Shown here: piece by piece, positions 28,439-37,338 of the stretch | How the letters are laid out: every line of letters starts with the position of its first letter | Position numbering within the stretch: the stretch's first letter is position 1 | NCBI RefSeq assembly: GCF_004283175.1 | Contig: NZ_RXNW01000001.1 | Span: 248,001 to 312,000, forward strand | DNA length: 64,000 bases | DNA from: Legionella longbeachae | GTDB lineage: Bacteria; Pseudomonadota; Gammaproteobacteria; Legionellales; Legionellaceae | Reading direction: 5' to 3' | Program-made: the position numbers and the translations under genes | Notes under the pieces: model-generated | Seen by the model: only the letters and a program-made list of their open reading frames with translations | Told to the model about the DNA's origin: nothing | Databases searched by the model: none

Positions 28439-29719
28439 CTAACTGATAAGAAAAAAGATGATGAACACAAAACTTAATATAAAAAGTAAAAAATTAATTT
28501 TTTGTCGAGTTAACAATTTTAATAGAGTATAAAGAATGATACCTCCACCAATTCCATCAGCTATAGATGCAGTAAATGGAATCATCATGATGGTAATCAT
28601 ACAAGGAGCTGTCTCGCTAATATCTGGCAACTTCATATCAGTTAAATGTTTCATCATACAACAAGCTACGTATAAGAGTGCGGGGCCTACAGCAAAATTA
28701 GGGATCATCTTTGCTAAAGGAGAGAAAAATAGCATGAGAATAAAACCAATTCCAATGGTTATTGCTGTTAATCCACCACGTCCACCTGCTTCTATTCCTG
28801 CCGCAGATTCGATATAGGGTGAAGTACTTGCGGAACCTAATAATCCCGCCATTGCAGAGGCCATTGCATCAGCAGTTAAACAATTACTCAAACGTTTGGC
28901 GTAGTTTTTTTGTTGTTTAAATAAAGTAGGATTTAATAAACCAATTAAAGTTCCTGTGGCATCAAATACAGCAATTAGAAAAAAGGTAAACATCGCTTTC
29001 ATTGCTAAAATAGTGTTAAGTCCAGAAAAATCGAGTTTTAAAAATGTAGGCGATATCGAAGGTGGCATGGACATTAATCCTTCCCAGGTTGATAATCCTG
29101 TTAATAGACTTAAAGTTGTAATACTAAGAATACCAATAATAATTGCGCCCGGTATCTGAAAATAGTCTAAGGTGAGTATAAGCAAAAATCCCAAAAAAAA
29201 TAATCCGCTTTCAGGGCGATTCATTGCACCAAGATGCATCAAATGATGTGGATCAGTAATAATGATTTGGTTGTTTTTTAGGGTGATAAGGGCAATTAAT
29301 AAACTAATGCCAATTAAGATCGCAATCTGTAAATTATAAGGAATTGCTTCTATAAGCAGGCGTCTTAGGCTTGTAAGTGATACTAAGATAAATAAGACTC
29401 CCGAAAGGAAAACAATGGCTAATGCATGCTCCCAGTGTATCCCCATTCCTTCTACTACGGTATAAGAGAAAAAGACATTTAATGCCATACCCGGAGCAAT
29501 ACCAATGGGAGTATTAGCGATTATTCCTGTGAGTAAACATGCAAAGGCGGTGATAAGACAAGTAGCGGTGAACACTGCACCTTGGTCCATACCGGCATCA
29601 TGAAGTATAGCTGGGTTAATAAATGCTATATACACCATTGTTAAAAAAGTGGTGATGCCAGCGATGATTTCTGTTTTAAGGGTAGTATTTTGAAGAAAAT
29701 AGGACTTTAACCGCTCCAT
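28439..29719 (-). CDS. purine permease, AzgA-like NCS2 family
   Basis: A 426-residue inner-membrane transporter with about 12-14 hydrophobic segments. The N-terminus (LKTEIIAGITTFLTMVYIAF) and the NPAILHDAG, TGIIANTPIGIAPGMALN and SASTSPYIESAAGIEAGGR motifs are typical of the AzgA/PbuG branch that takes up adenine, guanine or hypoxanthine with protons. The start at ATG 29719 is preferred over the frame's earlier start because AGGA precedes it and the family begins MERLK-like. The first strand bases of the divergent oxygenase-like gene lie about 130 bases away. Confidence 0.93.
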   Translation of the reverse strand: MERLKSYFLQNTTLKTEIIAGITTFLTMVYIAFINPAILHDAGMDQGAVFTATCLITAFACLLTGIIANTPIGIAPGMALNVFFSYTVVEGMGIHWEHALAIVFLSGVLFILVSLTSLRRLLIEAIPYNLQIAILIGISLLIALITLKNNQIIITDPHHLMHLGAMNRPESGLFFLGFLLILTLDYFQIPGAIIIGILSITTLSLLTGLSTWEGLMSMPPSISPTFLKLDFSGLNTILAMKAMFTFFLIAVFDATGTLIGLLNPTLFKQQKNYAKRLSNCLTADAMASAMAGLLGSASTSPYIESAAGIEAGGRGGLTAITIGIGFILMLFFSPLAKMIPNFAVGPALLYVACCMMKHLTDMKLPDISETAPCMITIMMIPFTASIADGIGGGIILYTLLKLLTRQKINFLLFILSFVFIIFFLIS

Positions 29720-29852
29720 TATGTTTTTCCTATTTATTAAAAGTAAATTATAAAGCTGGGATAATTTCTTATCAATATAAAAATTTATTTTAAAGAAACT
29801 CTGGAAATTGCCGACTATAATCAATATGTGTCAAGATATAGAGATTTTCAAT

Positions 29853-30638
29853 ATGGTAAGCAATATAAGAAATGAATTAACTGATCTGATTTTAAAGAGA
29901 TTAAATGAAACCAAGGAGCATCTAAAACAACAATTTTTTCTTGAGCATCATATAAAGGTTGCCCGACATTTTGTTCTTGATAATCTACTTCCAAATGAAA
30001 TTGCTGAGGCAATATACACGAGCTTTCCCCAATCAGAGCAAATGCGCTTATTAAGTATTTCCGGGAAATTAAAATTGAAATACAGCCATTTAAGGGATGT
30101 TCCCTGCATACTGCAAGATATTAACCTTGCGATGCAAGATCCTAGAATTGTTGCTGTGATTGAAGATATAACAGAGATTAAAAACCAAATTCCCGATCCT
30201 TCATCCTATGCAGGTGGAATTAGTACATTACTCAAAGGATATTATATAAATCCCCATTTAGATCTCTCACATGATGTGGATAATAAATACTATCGAACGG
30301 TGAACGTGCTTTATTATGTATCTCCTAATTGGCAAGTAGAAAATGGTGGAAATTATGAATTATGGGACTGCACAATCAAAAATCGTATTGTTGTCCCTAA
30401 TTTTTTTAATCGTATGCTTGTTATGGAAACAAATCGATCATCTTGGCATGCTGTAAATACAGTGAAGAGTGATGAACCTCGATGTTGTGTGTTTAATTAT
30501 TATTTTTCTGAGCAATCTCCTGAAGGTGAGGATTATTTTTTCAAAGGGATTTCCTATAGAGCTCGTCCCGAACAAAAAGTTCGTCGTGGAATTGAACTGG
30601 TCAAGAGCACGGTATTGAGAAAAAATTGGCAATATTAG
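29853..30638 (+). CDS. 2-oxoglutarate/Fe(II) oxygenase-like protein
   Basis: A 261-residue protein if started at ATG 29853 (GAGA upstream); ATG 29826 is also possible. The double-stranded beta-helix iron site is visible: HLD in INPHLDLSHD gives the H-x-D pair, and SWHAVNTV gives the distal histidine followed by an arginine (EPRCCVFNYYF) that would bind 2-oxoglutarate. YYRTVNVLYYVSPNW and NGGNYELWD fit the prolyl-hydroxylase-like branch seen in sugar or phage-type enzymes. The substrate is unknown. The gene stands alone, followed by a hairpin. Confidence 0.75.
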   Translation: MVSNIRNELTDLILKRLNETKEHLKQQFFLEHHIKVARHFVLDNLLPNEIAEAIYTSFPQSEQMRLLSISGKLKLKYSHLRDVPCILQDINLAMQDPRIVAVIEDITEIKNQIPDPSSYAGGISTLLKGYYINPHLDLSHDVDNKYYRTVNVLYYVSPNWQVENGGNYELWDCTIKNRIVVPNFFNRMLVMETNRSSWHAVNTVKSDEPRCCVFNYYFSEQSPEGEDYFFKGISYRARPEQKVRRGIELVKSTVLRKNWQY

Positions 30639-30654
30639 ATCCTTGCAAAGCCAG

Positions 30655-30677
30655 GTGTCGCACATAAAGTGCGACAC
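30655..30677. terminator. hairpin after the oxygenase-like gene
   Basis: A perfect nine-pair stem (GTGTCGCAC / GTGCGACAC) with an ATAAA loop, 17 bases past the stop. No T-run follows, so terminator function is uncertain. The upper stem and loop (TCGCACATAAA) match the hairpin at 27931, hinting at a shared element. Confidence 0.45.
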
Positions 30678-30830
30678 TCAGGCAAATTATCAATCAACCC
30701 TAATAGTGACTAGTAATTTGGGAAATCAGGGGGCATTGAATCCTTATTAATCAAACCTTTTTTTAAAATAAAAGCTATTATAATTTTTTTATATGGAGCA
30801 ATAATTTCTCAAATTGTGTCACGATTAAAT

Positions 30831-30860
30831 TTGCTTGTCTTGCTCAGCAATATGTATTAT
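30831..30860 (+). promoter_or_regulatory. putative sigma-70 promoter
   Basis: TTGCTT at 30831-30836 and TATTAT at 30855-30860, 18 bases apart, placed about 50 bases before the gene at 30910. Moderate match; other AT-rich choices exist. Nothing else is seen in 30678-30909. Confidence 0.4.
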
Positions 30861-30909
30861 ATTGACCAAATTGATTAATAATGATTAAATTTAAATTTTT
30901 TCTACCGAA

Positions 30910-32007
30910 ATGCATGAAAAATTGAACAGAAAAGAATATAATGCAATTGCAAATGAAGTAGCTTTGCAATTGCACTCACTTTTTCCTCAAGTAGAATCTC
31001 AGGTACTTCATTCTGTTTTTGGTCCGGAAATTCTTGCTCAACCATTAAGGATTTCAACATTAAAAACCAGGGTGGATTTTGAAGAGGTTGAGAAGAATGC
31101 CCTCGGACAACTTCGAGAAAAAATAAATCAAGAAAAAAACAAAACTATTCGTGAACAAAAGCTGCAACAACTAGAAAGCATTATTCTTTTTGGTCAATTA
31201 TTATTTTCACAATCAGCATGCTTGTATTTTTTTAAAGAATGTAAAAGTGCATCAATTAACCCCAAAATCAGCAGGATACTTACAGAGATTAACAAACTGA
31301 TTGAAGATGAAGGCCTGACAATAGAATCCTCCCGTTTTGAAGTATTGAGTCGCCGCAAAAAATTTGATGAACTGTATTCTAAAATTCATCAACAAATCAA
31401 GATTATGGTAAACACTGCATTAAATAAACAGGCAGATTCTTATCGATTACAAGATAACTTGGCCAAAACTAAAATCTTTTACTATCAACTTAATGACTTA
31501 AATTTTAAATACGCGCAAAAACCATCAAGAAGGTTTTCAACATTGGTGAATACATTGCAAAGTTGTGGCTCTAAAATTGCTGTAACTGCAACTGTTATTG
31601 CCATAGGCGCAACTGCGTTATCATTGATTCCGGCATTAGCTCCAATTATGACTTCGATTGCTTTAGCCGCTTCCTATGTATCATTAGTTGCTGGCGTTCC
31701 TCTTGCGTTAAAAAATTTGGGGACGCTACTTTATAACCTCTTTCGATTTGGCGCAGCTCCATCTAAGGGAGAGTTGATTGGAGTCGCTTTTATCGCAACT
31801 AACTTGCTGACTACGGGATTGAGTAAGCTTGCTAATCAACTTGTAACACTTGGCTTAACAGGCAAATGGGCAATTAAAACAGTAAATTGCCTTAAAGGAG
31901 TGGAAAATTTAACTAAAGCATCGCTGGGTGTAGTCGGACAAATCGGCCAATCAAAGCACGATATGGAAATTGAACAGGTTAATGAACATAGATTATTTTT
32001 AACATAG
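30910..32007 (+). CDS. unrecognised protein with a hydrophobic hairpin, candidate effector
   Basis: A 365-residue protein. Residues 1-215 are charged and helical with short coiled-coil stretches (FEEVEKNALGQLREKINQEK). Residues about 220-275 are two long hydrophobic helices split by a Pro-containing turn (TVIAIGATALSLIPALAPIM and IALAASYVSLVAGVPLAL), and the C-terminal third is again amphipathic (LIGVAFIATNLLTTGLSKLA). A helical hairpin of this kind could insert in a host or bacterial membrane. No signal peptide, no known family, and no ribosome site at the ATG. Effector status is inferred. Confidence 0.6.
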   Translation: MHEKLNRKEYNAIANEVALQLHSLFPQVESQVLHSVFGPEILAQPLRISTLKTRVDFEEVEKNALGQLREKINQEKNKTIREQKLQQLESIILFGQLLFSQSACLYFFKECKSASINPKISRILTEINKLIEDEGLTIESSRFEVLSRRKKFDELYSKIHQQIKIMVNTALNKQADSYRLQDNLAKTKIFYYQLNDLNFKYAQKPSRRFSTLVNTLQSCGSKIAVTATVIAIGATALSLIPALAPIMTSIALAASYVSLVAGVPLALKNLGTLLYNLFRFGAAPSKGELIGVAFIATNLLTTGLSKLANQLVTLGLTGKWAIKTVNCLKGVENLTKASLGVVGQIGQSKHDMEIEQVNEHRLFLT

Positions 32008-32202
32008 ATGTGAGTTCGATATAAAAGGCTTGCGTAACATCCGGGGTTGCAAGATATCATGCCGGCGAAAATAGATTCATTGCGGATCGTATTTTGCACA
32101 TAAAACATCATAATGCCTATCATAATATAACAAAAAACGATTTTGCATCATTCATTAGTTGAAACCTTCGGCACACTCCAAAGTTTAAATATGAATCATA
32201 GT

Positions 32203-32231
32203 TTGTTAAATGTGATCAAAAAAAGTATAAT
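32203..32231 (+). promoter_or_regulatory. sigma-70 promoter of the J-domain gene
   Basis: TTGTTA at 32203-32208 and a perfect TATAAT at 32226-32231, exactly 17 bases apart. Transcription would begin near 32238, about 25 bases before ATG 32264, which rules out the upstream TTG at 32231 as start. Nothing else is seen in 32008-32202. Confidence 0.65.
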
Positions 32232-32263
32232 TGCTGCTACATTTAACTTTAAAGCCTAAATAT

Positions 32264-33766
32264 ATGACAGATAAATTCAGTTACTACCTAGAAGACAATA
32301 ATGAAGTTAAAAACATGGATCACTTCGCTGCTTTGCAAATGAGTGAGCACTCTTTTAATGAATTGGGTTTGGATGGTTTAAAAAGCCAATGGAAAAAATT
32401 AGCTACTGAGTTTCACCCAGATAAAAATTGTAGCAGTGAGCGCGCTGGAATAGTATTTCAGAGAATACAGCAAGCTTATGAGGTTTTATCCGATCCTATT
32501 AAGCGCCAACAGTATTTATTGGATAAAAGGGTAGATTTTACTTTTGATGTCAATTTTGTTTATTCAGATATTGATATTTTGCTAACAGAGCTTAGTATAA
32601 AAAGCAATCAACTAGATGAATTAATTAATCGATTAGATAGACTTAATAAACCAACACCCTCTATAGACTCGAGGAACATACGTATTTTAGAAGTTCCTGA
32701 TAGTTTGGAACAAATAGCTCTGGCCTTAAGTAAAATTTATAAAGGTACTTTTGTAACCGAAGATGTTCTCAACAAACAATTCCATCTCTTTTCTCGAATT
32801 GCAGCACAAGCCACAACTGGGGGCGAGTTTTACGCGCTTAATTTAATTGCCAAGAATGATCCGATCCTTTCGCAACGAAGGTTTGATTATATGCAAAAAG
32901 CTGCAGCAAAGGGACATTTGGTGAGTTTAGCACATATGACTAATGCAGTATTTTCCGGACATTTTAGACCTCTGGAAGACTCAATCAAATGGGGATTAAA
33001 CTGCTTACGCTATTTAGAGAAAATAGCAATACCTAAACTTGAGATAGATGAGCCATCTTCAGAAGAATTGATCCATATCAAAGAGCAATTAGCGGTTCTT
33101 AGAGAGCGACGTAATGAAGTTTTGCCTTCGGTAATACCTAGGGATACTAAAGCATTTGATGAGCTGGTAACTCAAGTGGTTGAATATAGAAATAGGCGTG
33201 GAGGGGTAAGTTCTGAAGATTTCAAGCTTGCTCCGGCTATGATTGATCTATTAGAAAAAAATCAACTATTGTCTTCAATTCAATTGATTCATAAAGCAGA
33301 ATCTATGCAATCATTACCAATTGATGAACATGATTTATTAGTGAAAGTCTATGACAATTTTGCAGAAAAAGTGACTGAATTGCGGCATGCTCCTAATAAA
33401 AATCAGAATGCCTTAAAAGCCGCTAAGGACTTAAGAATTCAGCTTGCTGAGGCAATTGATACTTATAAAATAAATAAAGCAAACTCAGCGATGACAAAAG
33501 AACAAGCAAAAATAGTATTTGTGGATATATCAACTAGTGCAATAAATAATGCCAAGCATTTATTAGAAAAAGAATTAGGATGGGGAGATTATCTAACCAA
33601 TCTGGCAAAATCATTTGCTAATGTATTTATTAATGTTGCTAATTCGGCAAGAAAATCATTAAGTTTTCAATCCCAATTTACTCTTTTTGCACTCGCTAAA
33701 GCTTCTTTTATTCCTGAAGTAGAAAAAATGCAAGATGATTTGTTTCAACAATTGTCTCTAAGGTAA
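32264..33766 (+). CDS. J-domain (DnaJ-like) protein, candidate effector
   Basis: About 500 residues. Residues about 20-90 form a J domain: helix II (LKSQWKKLATEF), the HPD loop (FHPDKN) needed to stimulate Hsp70 ATPase, and helix III with the usual end (QQAYEVLSDPIKRQQYLL). It lacks the Gly/Phe and zinc-finger regions of DnaJ, so it is a class III J protein. Residues about 180-260 have Sel1-like helical units (FDYMQKAAAKGHLVSLAHM); the rest is helical and unassigned. J proteins recruit Hsp70, so this could act on bacterial DnaK or a host Hsp70; the latter is inference. It converges on the hydrolase-like gene. Confidence 0.75.
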   Translation: MTDKFSYYLEDNNEVKNMDHFAALQMSEHSFNELGLDGLKSQWKKLATEFHPDKNCSSERAGIVFQRIQQAYEVLSDPIKRQQYLLDKRVDFTFDVNFVYSDIDILLTELSIKSNQLDELINRLDRLNKPTPSIDSRNIRILEVPDSLEQIALALSKIYKGTFVTEDVLNKQFHLFSRIAAQATTGGEFYALNLIAKNDPILSQRRFDYMQKAAAKGHLVSLAHMTNAVFSGHFRPLEDSIKWGLNCLRYLEKIAIPKLEIDEPSSEELIHIKEQLAVLRERRNEVLPSVIPRDTKAFDELVTQVVEYRNRRGGVSSEDFKLAPAMIDLLEKNQLLSSIQLIHKAESMQSLPIDEHDLLVKVYDNFAEKVTELRHAPNKNQNALKAAKDLRIQLAEAIDTYKINKANSAMTKEQAKIVFVDISTSAINNAKHLLEKELGWGDYLTNLAKSFANVFINVANSARKSLSFQSQFTLFALAKASFIPEVEKMQDDLFQQLSLR

Positions 33767-33789
33767 ATTAAAAGAATAATTCTCAATAT

Positions 33790-33820
33790 GAGCAAACCTT
33801 TTTTAATGCAGGGTTTGCTC
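33790..33820. terminator. hairpin between converging genes
   Basis: Nine-pair stem GAGCAAACC / GGTTTGCTC around a 13-base loop that includes T6, between the ends of the J-domain gene and the minus-strand hydrolase-like gene. No T-run follows the stem in either direction, so it may act only as a weak two-way terminator or 3'-end stabiliser. Confidence 0.4.
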
Positions 33821-33850
33821 CTGCATACACATTTATTCCCATTCTATGCC

Positions 33851-36205
33851 TTATGTAAGACTGGGAGTAATTTCTGTTTTGGGAGTGATTTCTCCATGAG
33901 AAGAGGGGGTGGCATGGGTTCCATATATCATCCTTGATACGGGACTCCAGAAGAAAGAAAAGGTTCTTGAAAAGACACCGCTTGTTTCTACCGCTACAGA
34001 TTCTGAACCTTTATTTTCTTTGCTGCGATCAATGACACCAAAATGTTCAATAGCATGTTGTTCTGCCAATCTTAAGAATGAGCCTATTTCTGCAACTGGC
34101 GGAAGAGCTTGGGGTCTTTCTTTATAAAATCGTTCTGCAGCTGTTACGATTAATCCATTAGCCAATTTTAACAAATCCAGTTCATCCACTTCAATTTTAT
34201 CATTAGGAACTATACTCCTTAAGGCAGCCAAATCATGAATAAAAGTCTGAATTTGTTGATAAAGCTTTGCCAAATCTTCAATAGTATCTGCGAATTGTTC
34301 TTCGTAGCTTTGAGTTAGCTGTTCTAGACTGTATGTTTCTAGGCCTTTTCCAGCCAACTTTTTATAGATATGGGTTATTTTAATTTCGGAAGGATAGTTA
34401 GGTAGTATTTTATATTCTTCGGGATTTATAATTTCATCTAGGGTGATTAAAGAGTTATTTTCGGCGTGATTTAATTGCATCAATAATGCGTTAAAAAAAT
34501 GAATTAAACGCTTGTCCATGGATTCTTGTAAGTAGTTAAAGTCTTTTTCTAAACCTTGAGATTGAGTAATTAGTGTCTGGTTTATGCTGGTGAAACTTAA
34601 AAGGAGGAGTTCATCTACAAAGTGTTGAATCGTTGAATTATCCGATGCAGATAGCTCTTTAAATTTACTCAAGATATTAATAATGGCTTCATACAAGATT
34701 TCTTTTTCTTTTTGCTTTTCAATGGTACACCAATCCTCAGTTAAGTATTGTTGGCTTACTTGACGAATTACTATGCCAAATGTTTCCAACACGTTTTTGC
34801 GAGTATTTTCATAATCCAGAATAGATGCTTCTTTATTGGCGATTTTTTTGATACTTTCTTCTAAGACCAAGCTTGCAGTATTGATCAGCTCAGCAGGATT
34901 TCTTCTTTCCGTATCAAGACCAAAAATTTTAAAAAAATGTGTCTGCATTAATGACGCATGTTCTTCATTAACGTAGCCTGAGTATGTGGTAAAGATATCA
35001 TTGAAAAGACCATAGGTATGTCCTTTGAGCAATGTTCTGCGTTGGTTAATGAGACCCATGTAGGAATAATGGGTTGAGTTATAAGCATCATAGCCTATTT
35101 GGTTTTTGGCAATTGCGGCATAAAGTGTTCTTAAAATTGTAGGAAAATCCATGGCGGATACATTGATTCGATCCGATTCAATAAGGCTGCCTAAATATTT
35201 TCTGCCTAACGCGCTATGCTGATTAAAAATCTGAATGCCATTATTAAATTCGACACCTTGTTTGCATAAGAAATGCAGCAGTTTATAGATCATTAATTTT
35301 TGGACATGGGTAGTTTTATAACCATCAGGGGAAACTATTATTCCCAGTTGAGAGCCATTATTCCCGCTTGATCCAGTGCCATGATGTCCTGGCATAGAAT
35401 ACCGAACAAAGTTTTGATTTTCCTTATTGGCTATTTCAGGAAAAATTGGGGTAAATCCCCAGTCAGAATGTTCGTTTACATAATAAATTAATTCCGTATT
35501 CTTTATAATTTCAGGCAATATGAAGAATCGTTCGTCATACCAGGTTATAGGGAAACAATCTCCAGGGACAGGGTCTATACCAAAAAAGTTTATTGAGACG
35601 TTAGGCAGGGACGTTTTTATTTTAGCAAACCACAGCTCCTGTTCTTCTTTAGGTATTAGATTAATTTGGGATTTTAGCGGTTCGATAATATCTGGCGTAT
35701 TATTGGTTGGCTTTCCCTTGTGTCTTTTGGTTTGTTGTTCGGTTAACTGTTTTAATACTTCATCAAAAGTAACGCAAGTCGCAATAATCTTTTGTATTGC
35801 TTCTAATTCATGAGCCATTAAAATGGATTCAACAGCTCCTCTACTATGAGCAATTATATTGATTTGAGTTTGGTCACGACTAATTGCTTTTAGGATTGCA
35901 GCGAGACCTAAAGCAATTTTCTCACCTACATTAGCACCATCAGTTTTTGGCCCATTAATTACGGTGATTTCATCTGCCTGAAAGGGATAAGGGTTCTTGG
36001 CATCTATTTTTGCTGATTTAGGAGGTATGTCTGTTTTGATTAAAGAAGAAACAATACTTAACGTTTCTCCTTTAGGGTAATCTTTTACTTTGGCTCCTTT
36101 TATATAAGGAGTAGGCTTAGGGCCTTTTTTTAGGTCAGGAAAAAAGTCAGTGAGTGTCCCCAGCATTGTCAGTGTGAATGGTTGTTTTTCAATTTTACTG
36201 TCCAT
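33851..36205 (-). CDS. alpha/beta-hydrolase-like protein, candidate effector
   Basis: A 784-residue protein from ATG 36205 (GAGG eight bases upstream; an earlier GTG at 36229 lacks a site). Its N-terminal third resembles DUF2235/Tle1-type phospholipase folds: a nucleophile elbow INIIAHSRGAVE (Ser about 121), an acidic residue in FFGIDPVPGD (Asp about 211) and a histidine in MPGHHGTGS (about 274-275), in the order and spacing expected for a Ser-Asp-His triad. The remaining 480 residues are helical, with no membrane helices or signal peptide. Tle1-like enzymes cleave phospholipids; here the substrate is unknown. No type VI genes are nearby, so a Dot/Icm role is more likely, by inference. Confidence 0.65.
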   Translation of the reverse strand: MDSKIEKQPFTLTMLGTLTDFFPDLKKGPKPTPYIKGAKVKDYPKGETLSIVSSLIKTDIPPKSAKIDAKNPYPFQADEITVINGPKTDGANVGEKIALGLAAILKAISRDQTQINIIAHSRGAVESILMAHELEAIQKIIATCVTFDEVLKQLTEQQTKRHKGKPTNNTPDIIEPLKSQINLIPKEEQELWFAKIKTSLPNVSINFFGIDPVPGDCFPITWYDERFFILPEIIKNTELIYYVNEHSDWGFTPIFPEIANKENQNFVRYSMPGHHGTGSSGNNGSQLGIIVSPDGYKTTHVQKLMIYKLLHFLCKQGVEFNNGIQIFNQHSALGRKYLGSLIESDRINVSAMDFPTILRTLYAAIAKNQIGYDAYNSTHYSYMGLINQRRTLLKGHTYGLFNDIFTTYSGYVNEEHASLMQTHFFKIFGLDTERRNPAELINTASLVLEESIKKIANKEASILDYENTRKNVLETFGIVIRQVSQQYLTEDWCTIEKQKEKEILYEAIINILSKFKELSASDNSTIQHFVDELLLLSFTSINQTLITQSQGLEKDFNYLQESMDKRLIHFFNALLMQLNHAENNSLITLDEIINPEEYKILPNYPSEIKITHIYKKLAGKGLETYSLEQLTQSYEEQFADTIEDLAKLYQQIQTFIHDLAALRSIVPNDKIEVDELDLLKLANGLIVTAAERFYKERPQALPPVAEIGSFLRLAEQHAIEHFGVIDRSKENKGSESVAVETSGVFSRTFSFFWSPVSRMIYGTHATPSSHGEITPKTEITPSLT

Positions 36206-36383
36206 AGTAATTGCCTCATATTGTGACACAATGAACCATTATAGGCATTATTTAATATAAAAATAAACAAAGTACGTTCATTTTTTACATTAAAAGAGAT
36301 GCAATTGAATTGTTTTTTAATTCTTGGTTTCCATTTTAAATCAATATCATATCGGAGTTGATCCCATTCTATGGGTGTTGGTG

Positions 36384-36983
36384 CTATTTCCAGTTTAAAA
36401 TTAGGGGTGGTTTATGAGAGGTCGGCAAGGTATGGTCTGATGGCCAACCAAGAATAATGGGAACTACGGCGGTCATTTTTTTTGGTATTCCCAACTCTTT
36501 TTTCCATTCTGGCAAATTTAGTGCTGGGACTGAAAAACCAATAACGCAGGTACCAAGACCATAAGTTAGGGCAGCAAGCATTAAATTTTCTGCAGCTAGC
36601 CAGCAGTCAGCACTGACAAATTTACCTTTAAAGGTGCTGTATATAACAATCAACGCAGGTGCGTTATAAAAGACATTGAACTCGTTTTGTTGTACTACTT
36701 GTAATATATGCTCTTCTTGTAAGTCTATTTTTTTCTTTTTTTCATCCATTGTTAATTGTTTGGCGCTTTCTGAGATACGATCTAATAAAGCTTTATTCTG
36801 AATGACTACAAATCCCCTGGATTCTTCGTGAAGTGCTGAAGGAGCATGTACTGCTGCATCTAAAAGCTGATGGATAATTTCAGAGTCTACATTTTTGGAT
36901 AAATAGTTACGTACTGCTCTGCGATGATACAAAGCTTCCATTATGTCAATTTTGTAACGATTTATTAATTCTGGGCTTTCCAT
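36384..36983 (-). CDS. nitroreductase-family protein
   Basis: A 199-residue flavoprotein of the NfsB/FRP-like nitroreductase superfamily, which uses NAD(P)H to reduce nitro compounds, quinones or flavins. The FMN-binding start (ALYHRRAVRNYLSKNVDSEI) and PSALHEESRGFVVI, the dimer helix (LAAENLMLAALTYGLGTCVI) and the GIPKKMTAVVPIILGWP end are all family-typical. GGGAGC precedes the ATG. It diverges from the Fur-box-controlled outer-membrane gene and could share its regulatory region, though its ATG is 170 bases from the Fur box. Confidence 0.9.
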   Translation of the reverse strand: MESPELINRYKIDIMEALYHRRAVRNYLSKNVDSEIIHQLLDAAVHAPSALHEESRGFVVIQNKALLDRISESAKQLTMDEKKKKIDLQEEHILQVVQQNEFNVFYNAPALIVIYSTFKGKFVSADCWLAAENLMLAALTYGLGTCVIGFSVPALNLPEWKKELGIPKKMTAVVPIILGWPSDHTLPTSHKPPLILNWK

Positions 36984-37149
36984 GTTTGCTCCCGGCTTTG
37001 GTATCTACGTGTGTTTTGAGTCTTATTATAGTTATAGCAAAATTTATAATATTGGTTAGGAAAATTTCTTTGTCGCTTTAATTCTACGCATTAATTTTAA
37101 TGTTCATTATAAAACCTGTATTTGGTTAAAAACCAAAAATAACATTTTT

Positions 37150-37178
37150 TTGTAAATGAGAATGATTATCAATATCAT
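37150..37178 (+). promoter_or_regulatory. promoter with embedded Fur box
   Basis: TTGTAA at 37150-37155 and TATCAT at 37173-37178 are 17 bases apart. Between and over them, 37158-37176 reads GAGAATGATTATCAATATC, matching 16 of 19 positions of the Fur consensus GATAATGATAATCATTATC. Iron-loaded Fur bound here would block RNA polymerase. The transcript would have a 5' leader of about 150 bases before ATG 37339. Nothing else is seen in 36984-37338. Confidence 0.8.
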
Positions 37179-37338
37179 TTGTGTTAGGATTCATTACTTC
37201 GAAATAATAGCGTTTCTTAATTAAATGATTTGGACAATGAGTTTGTGAACAGACATGTGACACACTGTTTTATTATTACAAATAAATCACTCTGTGTGTC
37301 GTGAGGTAGAAGTAAAAATAATAAGTAGAGGTACCCTG

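Noticed and set aside
29808-29852. Longer N-terminus for the oxygenase-like gene
   Set aside because: It would start without a ribosome site within a TATAAT-like stretch; ATG 29853 has GAGA upstream. ATG 29826 cannot be fully excluded.
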